A DNA stretch of 64,000 bases from Xenoacremonium recifei. Its lineage: Eukaryota > Ascomycota > Sordariomycetes > Hypocreales > Nectriaceae. Position numbers and translations under genes: made by a program. The notes under the pieces are model-generated. The model had not been told where the DNA came from. It ran no database searches and worked only from the letters and a program-made list of their open reading frames with translations. Positions 45,651 through 54,910 of the stretch are shown here, piece after piece; the stretch's first letter is position 1; the number at the start of each line of letters is the position of its first letter. The stretch covers positions 1 to 64,000 of the forward strand of contig WOFQ01000031.1 of assembly GCA_012184525.1 (NCBI GenBank). Reading direction: 5' to 3'.

Positions 45651-47107
45651 GATAAGAGCCACGCAAGAGACGATACAAGAAATAAAAGAAGTATGAGCGA
45701 GCCGATATTGACTACAAGTTGTTCTATCGAGCCATGGAAAGGCAATGGTAGGAGTGATGCCCGTATTTATAATTGATTGCCCTTGAGATTTTCATATTGC
45801 TCTCTCTCTTGTGTTGGCTGCTTTCAGTTCTAGTTCGAAAGTCACTGACTGTCATTCCTGGGTTGACGCTTCGGGTTCGGTCCCAAAATCGTCTTCTGTA
45901 TCGACTCGTTCATTCCTGCCAAGGACTCGAGGTTGAGGATGCTTATGGATCCAAGTCTGATATCTGGCTGCCGATCACGGACGGGGACCCCGGACGGCTA
46001 AAGCTCTACGAAAGGAAGCCAGACACTAAGTGAGAGGGAGGCAGTTGAGACTCCCTTATCTTGAAAAATTACTTCTCGCTCATCTTGGTCTTGCCCTGTC
46101 CCCCCTGAAGTCCTCTCATCAACCAACAGTGCAACTTGTGGTCAAGATGCGAACACTATGTTGATAACACTGACACAGGCTCAAGGTAGTCCCCAGAGTC
46201 CACAGTCTAATCAAGCATCATTATGTACAGACGCCAGAAAGGGAAACAGTGTCCAGGGAGACCCATAGATGGATCATGGGTTCTCCCAGCTGAGCAGCTC
46301 CACATACTTCCCATCGCGTTCTCCGGATCTACGGACCAATCTGTCAACTACGGACGTAATTCGGCTGTTAAGCAGGCATAGGGCGTCGCAAACGTGAGGG
46401 ATAATTCAGTCTTAGTGTCAACACGAGCTGTGTAGACGAGGCACGGAGATTCTGGAGAGCAAGGCACCGCGTTGACTGCTTTGGTCCTTTTCGGACATTG
46501 CATTCCCGAAACAACCCCAGGATCATGAAGATGGACGGCTTCCCTTGAGTCTACAAAACCTTGAATGTGAATCTCAGGTCATATTCCTCGTGTTTGAATT
46601 CCTCTCCGATCCTTCGGTTACCGGAACTGACCAAAACGGTGTTGGATTGCCCATAACCTCCATCAGTTAGGGAAGAGGGTGCCCACAAGATATCGTGAAG
46701 GTTTCAACTAGCAAGACGAGAAGTTCGTGATCATGTTATAGAACTTCGTACAGCTGCCTTGTTCAGCTGGACAGGGGTGTCTGGCTCGTCCGGCTGTGAA
46801 GCTTATTTGGATGCCGTCGTCAGTGACGACGCCTGTACCGCGTGCTTGACTGAGAGAACAACAAAAGTACCTCGGTCAGTAGAAAGAAGACTCCATTCGT
46901 GATATCTTTCACTCCGGATTCGGACAGGCCATGATCTAACCGATGGTGTCGGAGGTTGTCCTGATGGACAATAACATAAAAGGGGTGGATCACTTACAGC
47001 TCTCCCAGCCTCAGTCCCCGTACTCTTCTCTTCTCAAACTCTCGTTTCATCAGGCCTCGAGCTGCTTCATACATCTTCTGACCTTTGCCAATAAGACGTT
47101 TCCAACC
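45651..47107. other. Divergent promoter region of two surface-protein genes
   Basis: About 1.46 kb between divergent secreted-protein genes. An 86-codon frame at 45773-46033 has a hydrophobic start but no ATG (TTG) and no support. No gene called. Confidence 0.5.
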
Positions 47108-47701
47108 ATGAAGTACTCGACTGTCAGTGTTGCGTTGTCGGCCAATTTTGCCACGGCTCAGGCAGTGTCCAACTGCACAACAACAACCACCTTCCCACCT
47201 ATCACCATTTCAACACCTGCCACTGGGACTAGCCCCCCTATTCAGGTATATACAGTAACCTACAGCGAGTTTTGCCCAACAGGCCTAACTCCGAAGGTAT
47301 ATACTGTAACTGAAGCTTATACAAAGATATATCAGCCTCAGAACAGTGCTTTACCATCAGACTTCACTTCTGCTGTAGTTGTCTGCACCACTTGCAGCTC
47401 TGGGCAGCCTATGACGGAAGTGTTGACATACCCTATCAGCTCTGAATCGGCACTCTCCAAGTCAGGATATCTCATTAATCCTTCCGGCGCTTCTCCTACT
47501 GCGGTTCAGACGCAACCAGCTTTAGGGGGGTCAGGTATCTCGCCTATTGGTTCCATTCCTGCTTCAAGCTCTATTGCCCTTCTCCCTTGGGCGACGGACT
47601 CGCCAGGGACTGTCCCGACGGCAGGTGGCTCTGTATTTCGTCTGGATTATCTTTTTGGTACCGTGGTGGGTATCGTGGGTTTTGCCATGGTGCTACTGTA
47701 A
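47108..47701 (+). CDS. Small secreted, probably GPI-anchored surface protein
   Basis: Single exon of 197 residues starting at the ATG at 47108 (ACC-ATGA context). The N-terminus (MKYSTVSVALSANFATAQA) reads as a signal peptide. The body is Thr/Ser/Pro-rich with beta-strand-like pairs (IQVYTVTYSEFCPTG, PKVYTVTEAYTKIY) and five mature cysteines, C23, C58, C93 and the C96 in VVCTTCSSG among them. The C-terminus ends with a hydrophobic GTVVGIVGFAMVLL stretch, consistent with a GPI signal. It is divergent from the 21-repeat protein and shares its Thr-rich VTYxxxC style, so both may act at the cell wall. No family with known function recognised. Confidence 0.75.
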   Translation: MKYSTVSVALSANFATAQAVSNCTTTTTFPPITISTPATGTSPPIQVYTVTYSEFCPTGLTPKVYTVTEAYTKIYQPQNSALPSDFTSAVVVCTTCSSGQPMTEVLTYPISSESALSKSGYLINPSGASPTAVQTQPALGGSGISPIGSIPASSSIALLPWATDSPGTVPTAGGSVFRLDYLFGTVVGIVGFAMVLL

Positions 47702-49344
47702 AATGGCGTGTGGGATCTTGGGACTCTAGAGACAGGAGGATTCGAGGGCCAAGCAGTGGGGTGGCTGTTACTGGATACGGGGGATCATATGTCTTTCATA
47801 GAGTGCACATGTTTAATCACGAGTTACCTCAGATATTTGACGTCGGATAAGGTCACGTCGGTCGTGATATTTACTCCGATCAACTCCCCTTTAGGAAACT
47901 CTGGTATCCCAGGATTCGATATTATTTGAAACACCATCGAAGTGCCTGGTGCTTAGTGGCGATTAGATATACTACGGAACTTTTTATACCTTCTCGGAAG
48001 GGGCATCGTAGTAGATATGATGTAGCGGTGGTCATCATCCAGGATAACCCAGATCAGTCATTCCGAATCTTACCCTTATTATGAGAAGATCAGCCCTACT
48101 CGGAAATAGCACGAAAGGCTTCATTTGTCCGTCTCATGTGAGTCATGGGTTGTCTGCGTATGGATAAGTGTACCGGGGTCTGACGAACTAGTTGCTCTGC
48201 TTTGTATGCAGAAGCTGAACATCAGCACTAATGACCCTGGGCTAAATGACGCGGTCCCAGGGCCTCAAGGGGTCCAATGACGAGCAGGACATATGAGACG
48301 CATCAATTCTAGAAGTCATGTCCTTATAAGCGACTGTATCCGAGTGGTGGATTAAAAGATTGTCTTAGTCTGAACGCTCGTTTCCAGATGATTCGCAAAG
48401 GTGAAATCGTATGATCGATCAGTGTTTTGATGTCCTGCCCCATCCAGGGGCCACTTGAAGCAAATGCTGCTTAAGCGAAATCAGGGATACTGCACAACGA
48501 GAGAGGCCAAGACTTCGGTACAAAATGGAACTAACAACCAACACACGCCTAGGTAATATGACAGTCGTCTTGTGATAACTGAGAGCTCAGGAAATCCACG
48601 TCCAAGAGCTTGGTTGTTGATCTAGTGAGATCATTACGAATGCTCCTCATCCCTGTATCCGGATCCCTATACCGCTAGCGATGTCGAGGGCAGTCCTACT
48701 CGTATCTCGTGTTCTGGCTGCGTCTGATGCCGGAGCTCGGGTAGACTTGTCTGAAGTAGGTAGGCCAGCCCGTGCCCCGACGGATCGACATCTTCGGTGA
48801 CTTAACCGAGTAGTCAATGACAGGAAGAACGGGCCTTCTAGAGCCCACTTCGTTGGCCCTCATGTTAGTTCAATCCACAACAAAACAGGGGTCTGAGAAG
48901 CTGCTTCGAGCTCTTCATGTATCAATAACATAACACTAACGCAACCAGCTTCAGCAGCTCATCCGATATATCATATACAACAAAAACAAATCCCCTTACC
49001 ACTGTCCTTAACGAACTAAATAATACTATTCGCGATATCTGTATATTAATTCGAACTCGAGAAAGGAGTATTATGAAGCTGTTGTTAATGCCGATAGATA
49101 TATACTTCTTTCTTATTCGAAAGCATTTTGAAATTTATTATAGGGTATATCTGTAGCCGAGAAAATGGCCTCTCAGACCCCTGTTCTTTTCTCCTTCAAC
49201 CGGAGTATGTAGGGCTTTGATGCTAATCTGCCGCTTGACCCCATCAAGCCGTGATCGCTGCGCCTGAGGTCCCGGTCTGAAACTTCTTTTCTCTCAGTAA
49301 TCCACAATCATACGACACATCACTTTCCTTAGGGCCATGATTGA
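47702..49344. other. Gene-poor stretch containing a TIR element
   Basis: No supported gene for 1.6 kb. It includes a 302-bp AT-rich element with inverted ends (listed separately). The rest has no recognisable features. Confidence 0.5.
48884..49185. mobile_element. Candidate MITE-like element with 18-bp terminal inverted repeats
   Basis: AACAGGGGTCTGAGAAGC at 48884-48901 is matched, inverted, by GCCTCTCAGACCCCTGTT at 49168-49185 with one mismatch. The 266 bases between are strongly AT-rich, unlike the flanks. No transposase frame fits inside. The CAGGGG start of the ends is like that of hAT elements, but I see no 8-bp target duplication. Likely a short non-autonomous DNA transposon; AT bias could reflect repeat-induced mutation. 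Confidence 0.55.
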
Positions 49345-50297
49345 TCAGCCGCGTCGACTAAGTTCGAAAAGAGACGGACACAGAAGTCCACCCACTCACC
49401 GGGCTACTTGCACCAACAGTCCCTTGGAGTCAAAAAGGAGCCTACAAGTAGTATTCATGATGACAGACCGGCTGACAACATTGCAAAACCCCCGAAGCTG
49501 AAGCTGAATGACCCATCGGGCACCTTTGACATCGAGCAAGAGAGCGAATTTATGTTCGAGCACCCGCAACAGATCGTGGACAAATCGCGGGATGAACCCC
49601 TCCGTACGTTCATACATGGCTTCGGCAGCGTGCTTCCGAGTAAGACAAGCAGCGCATCGGAAGCTACTACTGCTATCTTCGAATGGTTTCCCCAATCATC
49701 TCAGCAGATGATGTTCTACGAGTGGCTTCTGTCAGTGTTACCCATCTACGAAAGATCAAGAAGATCAAGATACAGTGGACCTTGTCAATAGGGGCGCATC
49801 TCGACTTCGATAAATCGAGCCAGACAATGAAAGTATTTTGCTTGCCTTCGATTTTTTTAGCCTGGGCGAACCGGAAACAAGCTACTTTCAGCGTAAGTCG
49901 GAAAACTACTGTCTTGTCAGCCATCTTCCGCTCACAACATCCGATTAGCATCGTCAACGGCTTTCATGACCATCATTCGCGACCAGATAACTTTTCAGCT
50001 CAAGGGTTGTTCAAAGAAATCCTCCTCAACTACAGCCCGCTATTCCGTGACGATCCTAGCGCGCGAATGCTATCCCGGCGGCAGCGTCGAGCCATCCGTA
50101 GCCTCACAGGACCATGTGCCGATCCCGTTCTCGACAAGCAGTATGCCTTCAAAAGATGCAGATGCGGCGAATGGGTGGCGCGGGAGAGCTACGACATCAG
50201 AGCCCAGTTTCCCATCTTGGGCGACAGGCTGAAGGCGTTGCAGAACCTCGCAAAGGAGGAAGATTACTTTGTCGCTTCAACTTGCAATGCACACTGA
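49345..50297 (+). CDS. Member of a fungal family of unknown function, C-terminus missing
   Basis: Two frames join across a 65-base intron (49640-49704, GTAAGA...CTCAG): LNDPSGTFDIEQESEFMFEH, LRTFIHGFGSVLP|TDDVLRVA, then IKIQWTLSIGAHLDFDKSSQ, TMKVFCLPSIFLAW, GLFKEILLNYSPLFRDDPSA and YDIRAQFPILGDRLKALQNL. These blocks belong to a large family of fungal proteins of unknown function. In those, as I recall them, a WRDRR..QWYTFW-type membrane region follows. Here the frame stops about 15 residues after LKALQNL, so that membrane part is absent. The 5' end is unresolved: the frame is open from 49345 but the first in-frame ATG is near 49549, so an upstream exon or a truncated 5' end is possible. May be a pseudogene. 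Confidence 0.5.
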
Positions 50298-50551
50298 CGT
50301 CTCCTCGTAGGAATAAGATATCATATATTGTGATTTGATTCACATATGCATGCATGCCGACGTGTCCACGTGCAATTGAGGCCCCATTCACTTCTAGGGT
50401 GCAGCGTTGAGCAGTACTAAGCATGATGGACTGACATTCTTGGTTCAGTATAAATCGGGGGTTTGGTCCTCGACATAAGCGCACCAAGATTCTCACATTT
50501 AAACCAAGCTGAACGCTTCAGTACGAGAAAGAAATTACCACATACAGAGAA

Positions 50552-51444
50552 ATGGATCTCACATTCAAACTCACGACGTCTGTCCGGTATGACCCAGCTC
50601 TATGCGAAGTTCCCTCGACAGGCTTGGAACACGCGGGCTGGAACTTCAATAAGTCTTCCGCATTTTACATGCTCGATTTTCACCGAGATCGTTTGCTCAA
50701 CGCTGCTACCCATTGGGGTTGGGATAATAATGCTATGCATGCAATCTCCGGCGATACCGGTTTGCAAATGCTGGAGGTACAGGCGAAGGATCTCATCAAG
50801 CTATATCCAGATACAAGCTCGCCTTGGGAACTTACGATTGATCTGAGCAAGACAGGCACGTTGACCTTCAGAGCCCTCTCCACACCTCCGACGCCTTTGG
50901 CGAGTCTGTTTCCGCTTCGCCTGCCACCGCCCGATTCGATCGCGGATAAGAAGGACGATGATCCGCCCAAAGTACCTTGTTACATCGTCGAAATCGACGA
51001 TCGGCGGGTACAATGCTCAGAATGGACGCATTACAAAACGACGGTCCGGGACATGTACGAGGGCGCGCGAGAACGGAAGCAAATCTACCCCTGGGACGAG
51101 AGGGAGGTCTTGATCATCAGCGACCGCGACGGATCTATCACGGAGGCCAGCCAAATGACTCCGTACTTTTGGAGGGGAGGCCGGTGGGTGACGCCGCCGG
51201 TGCCCAAGATGTTCTGTGAAGACAACAGCGGCGGGCAGGACGGGACCACCAGGAGATGGGCACCGAAGACGTGAGTTAGGAGCCTCTAAACCTCCCTGTG
51301 ACAAGTGACCAAGAGCTGATGTTGGCCAGGGGTCTTGCCGTTGAAGAGCTCGTCCATGTCGACAGCCTGACGCATGGGGAAGAATGCTGGTTAAGTAACG
51401 GGGCAAGGGGATTCGTGTGTGGGAGAATTAAACTTGAGGATTAG
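50552..51444 (+). CDS. Aminotransferase class IV protein (aminodeoxychorismate lyase-like)
   Basis: PLP-dependent fold-type IV enzyme. Two exons, 50552-51270 and 51330-51444, give 277 residues. The fit is clear in the second half: K162 in HYKTTVRDMYEGARERK is the expected PLP lysine; VLIISDRDGSITEASQMTPY then FWRGGRWVTPPV is the conserved substrate/cofactor block; GLAVEELVHVDSLTHGEECW then LSNGARGFVCGRI ends the domain. The N-terminal AGWNFNKSSAFYMLDFHRDR is the usual start. The family includes 4-amino-4-deoxychorismate lyase (pABA synthesis), branched-chain and D-amino-acid transaminases; the lyase-like group fits best by length. Substrate is not proven. Confidence 0.85.
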
Positions 51445-51550
51445 TGTCAGAACTTCTACCTAACATGACGTTTAATTGATGACCCCTATTGCGCCGTCTA
51501 CCTCCGATCTCTGTACCGTGCCGTTTTGCCAGCCTCTCTGTCCGATCCTC

Positions 51551-52556
51551 TTATAGCGACGTCTCCTTGTGAATCTCGATACTCGGCGGCGCGCCCGTCA
51601 ACGCCTTGCACTGCGCATATATCACAAACTGGCCCGACACCAGCCCGCACGTCATGACCAGACGCGGCCCCAACCCCGTCAGCAACAACCGCTTCGGCCC
51701 AAACTCGCGCGCCAGCTGGAACATGCGGCTCGTCGCGCTCTGCGAGCGATCGCCCGCGCCCTTGTTGATGGCCGACAGCAGCGTATCAGCCGGATGCGAG
51801 AGAACCGCCGCCGCGACTCCGGCCGCAATGCCCGACGTTAATTCCACGCCCGTGGACTGCAGCTGCGTCATCTTGGCCTTGCGCTCCGGCCCCATGGCGC
51901 GGTAGATGATCTCGTTGACGGCCTCGTGCACGGAGAACTGGCCGATCGCGAAGGGCACCTGCTTGAACAGCAGCGGCACGAAGCCCGAGTAGAAGCCGCG
52001 CAGGCCCTCCTCGCGCGCCATGCGCATGAAGCCCGAGGCGAGGCCTGTCGCGTAGCCGCGCTGCGACACCAGCCGGATGCGCGTGGCCTCCAGCGGGCAC
52101 AGCAGGATGTCGGCGAAGAACTCGGCGGAGGCGCTGGCGCCCAGGTAGATGGCGGTGCGTTTAGGGATGGCGGCCTCGGGACCGCCGACGAGTTCGATGT
52201 ACTTCTTCTTGAAGAACTCGTAGCCGGCGAACTTGGCGCCGCCCTGGACGAGGTAGCCGACGGCGGTAGGCCCGAAGCCCGTGAGCAGCGTGGATGCGCC
52301 CTCCTTGGCGACGATGGTGCGGGCGGCGCGGACCATGTTGTAGCCCTTAAGGGCATCGTCAACCTGGATGCGCGTCTTGACTACATCAATGGGGGTTGCG
52401 GCCTGCGGAAGTCAGCTTGCTTGAGGTTTCATGAGAGCCATCACCATCATAACAACTCACTCCATGCGTCGACGTCGCCGCCAGGGCGCCCGCGCCAAAG
52501 AACTTGACATAGTCGCTGGCCACAAAGTTGGGCACCTCGCTTGATTTCGTCGCCAT
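51551..52556 (-). CDS. MIR1: Mitochondrial phosphate carrier
   Basis: Imports phosphate into the mitochondrial matrix with protons. Two exons, 52556-52461 and 52402-51551, give 315 residues. Three mitochondrial-carrier repeats are present: PIDVVKTRIQVD in the first, CPLEATRIRLVSQRGYATG in the second, SHPADTLLSAINKGAG in the third. The start MATKSSEVPNFVASDYVKFF leads straight into helix 1, as in fungal phosphate carriers. Characteristic phosphate-carrier sequences include TGFGPTAVGYLVQGGAKFAG and YEFFKK, FYSGFVPLLFKQVPFAIGQF, and GLGPRLVMTCGLVSGQFVIY. No targeting extension, as expected. Confidence 0.95.
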
Positions 52557-53567
52557 GTCGAGAAACTAACTGTCGGCTCTTCGCAGGAAAAGCTTCCGAG
52601 GCCGAGGTTTCGGTGTTTTATATTAATATTTATACCATCCCGCCCTGGATGACGTCGTTTCCGTCGCTCCCGTCGCCGAGCTTGGAACGGAACGGGAGCT
52701 TAGCTGAGCTGAACCAAGCAAGATAAGGCGTCACAGTGCCGTGATCCGTTCGCCTTCACACCGTTTCGGTGAGCCCGGTTCCTGAGAATCCCGTAATTTT
52801 CCCACAGCCAATTGCATTATTTTCGTATCTCGTCGCGGCGTTTCGGCGTTTTATTCTGCCTTTTACTCGCGAAAGCATCCTTCGTCATTGAGCTTGACGT
52901 TCTTTGATAGGTGCTCCCAAACGGTGGGTTTTTTACGGTGAACTGCATTCGCTAGACGGAGAGCTCCAGCCACTCCGACGTCTCCCATTTCGGGCAGGTG
53001 TTCGTGGCGGGACCGATCTCGGCTCGGCCGTTCGCGTCAAAGAGGTCCTCAAAAGATATCTTGATCCCGAATTTTCTGCGCAGCGATCTCTCCGGATTGC
53101 TGGGAAGAATTGAGTGGCTTTCTGGTTCCCGCTCAACTCAAATTGGGTTGAAGAACCGACTATGCTCAAATATTGCTCTTTTCTTTGCCACCGTTATGCT
53201 ACGTCGCTACTCCTTCTAAACTTCAATACGCGACACACAGAGTGAGATCAACTCCAGGGGGAATTGATCATGAGAACGAATTATGCAAAGAATTGATGAA
53301 TAAAAGGAAAAATGAATTTCTCTAGAACACTGTAGTAGAATAGTCTTTTTTTAAATTAAAAAAAAAAAAGGAAGCAACAACACCATCTCCCTGATCAAAG
53401 AAAGCTCTAAATTCACTCGTTCTACTGCAGGGTAGCAGATGAGTCGAATAGCCATGAACCCGCCCTTTCACGCATTCCAGTCTCATGTCAAACCTACCGT
53501 AGAAGTAAGAGGAGCGTGTTGATTGGCATGATAAAATGACAAAAAAACTAAAAAAGAAATTGCACTC
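52557..53567. other. Intergenic upstream of phosphate carrier
   Basis: Carrier promoter on its left, with an AT-rich TATTAATATTTATA stretch just upstream of the ATG (near 52620). No gene supported. Confidence 0.5.
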
Positions 53568-53677
53568 TGACAAGACTGGGATTCGAACCCAGGCCCCTTT
53601 CGAGACTGCGAAGAGATCGTTCATCGGAGGATGATAACTCCTGAACACAGCGCCTTAGACCGCTCGGCCATCTTGCC
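53568..53677 (-). tRNA. tRNA-Leu(CAG) with intron
   Basis: Minus strand. Acceptor GGCAAGA (53677-53671) pairs with TCTTGTC, discriminator A. Begins with the leucine-type TGGCCGAGCGGTCTAAGGCG D-region. Anticodon stem CTGTG/CGCAG; anticodon CAG at 53643-53641; an intron of about 28 bases (53639-53612) after position 37. Long variable arm as in class II tRNAs. T-arm CTGGGTTCGAATCCCAG. All stems are sound. Confidence 0.94.
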
Positions 53678-54031
53678 TTGCTGGTGCGTTGTAGACTGCT
53701 TGGCTCAACAGTACTATGACCCCCCACATCAGGCTCGCCGATCTTTATTGCGGGTCTCATCCCTTGCGTCGACGCGGGCTACATCTGGTAGGGATCACTC
53801 AATTGACTACAGCTGAACTCAGCTCAAATTTGTTTATTATCCAATAGACATCGAAATCTCTTGAAATACTCCTGCACGAGAATGGATATGATCGGGACAG
53901 AGTGGCTGGGAAGCATTCAGAATTCCCGCCTGGGAGTATTAATTGGCCTCCCTCCCATTTTTTTTTCATCTTTGTCCTTTACAACCCCAGAATCCTCCAC
54001 CTACAAGTCTCAATTCTCACCAACAATCAAT

Positions 54032-54331
54032 ATGCCTGAATACACAATTACCTTTACAACGCCGGGCGAGGATGTACAACATTCCTTCAAGTGTAGCGAC
54101 GACACATATTTATTAGATGCCGCTGAAGAAGCCGGCTTCGAATGGCCGTACTCATCCCGTTCCGGCGCATGTTCCACCTCAGCCGCACGTCTCATCTCTG
54201 GCGAGGTTGACCAAAGTGACCAATCGTTTTTGGATGATGAACAAATACAAAATGGGTTCATCCTGACTGATGTCGCATATCCACTCAGCGACTGCGTCCT
54301 CATCATCTGCCAAGAAGATGAATTGTATTAA
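54032..54331 (+). CDS. Plant/cyanobacterial-type ferredoxin-like protein lacking three of four Fe-S ligands
   Basis: Single exon of 99 residues, the length of a plant-type [2Fe-2S] ferredoxin. The fold is unmistakable: YLLDAAEEAGFEWPYSSRSG, GEVDQSDQSFLDDEQIQNGF, VAYPLSDCVLIICQEDELY. In true members four cysteines in C-x4-C-x2-C-x29-C hold the cluster. Here the aligned residues are S42, C47, S50 and D80. The spacing is kept exactly while three ligands are gone, so a standard [2Fe-2S] cluster cannot be bound. The remaining surface and the acidic C-terminus are kept. Fungi normally have only adrenodoxin-type mitochondrial ferredoxin, so this gene was probably acquired from a plant, alga, cyanobacterium or one of their viruses. 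No targeting peptide. Function unknown; regulatory or partner-binding roles are possible. Confidence 0.85.
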   Translation: MPEYTITFTTPGEDVQHSFKCSDDTYLLDAAEEAGFEWPYSSRSGACSTSAARLISGEVDQSDQSFLDDEQIQNGFILTDVAYPLSDCVLIICQEDELY

Positions 54332-54910
54332 CTCGGTCAAGAAATTCAACTGTCACGACCAAGGATCAGGCAAAGCGAAGGCACGTGAGGCAAGGATTAC
54401 TAGAATCACTAATGCATTGATTGGATACTGAGCTGCAATCTATTTTCGTCTGAGATTTGGGTTGACTACAAGGTCTGACTGAGTACTTGAGCTAATGCGG
54501 GCGGGATCGAGGTTAAAGAATTCTTGTACGTAAGGTTGTTAGTCACTATATGTCTTAGTCTTGGCAGTTAATCAAGTCGTTGACTTTCAACCGTAATCAC
54601 CCGCACCGAAGGATTCAGATAGAAAGATAAGGTTGAGCTGAATTAAGGCTTCGGAAGAGTTCTTTTTTGCCAATTGTTTGACATTCAATCTGAAGCAGGC
54701 GTCGTAGATCAACGGGAGACCGTATTACTTCCATTTCTACGATGCGGGGGGACTCGATGAATCTTGAGATTATTCTCGGACTATCATCAAGACATAAAAT
54801 AATATATATCTTATTCATTAATAATTTATATGTATATGAAATTTGATATTTTGAACTAACCTTTTATACTGTTATAATAAAGGAGACTTAAAGCACTGCA
54901 TGATTTAAGG
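54332..54910. other. Convergent region after the ferredoxin-like gene
   Basis: AT-rich (notably 54800-54890, with ATAATATATATC and similar). No supported gene. Confidence 0.5.

Noticed and set aside
45773..46033. 86-codon frame with hydrophobic start between the two surface-protein genes
   Set aside because: It begins at TTG, has no ATG or splice evidence, and its end is not protein-like.
48884..49185. Reading the AT-rich element as a coding fragment (ELNNTIRDICILIRTRE)
   Set aside because: Only a short open stretch exists, and the inverted ends explain the segment better as a non-autonomous element.
52904..53113. 69-codon frame upstream of the tRNA-Leu gene
   Set aside because: Short, without an ATG in good context, and unsupported by motifs.
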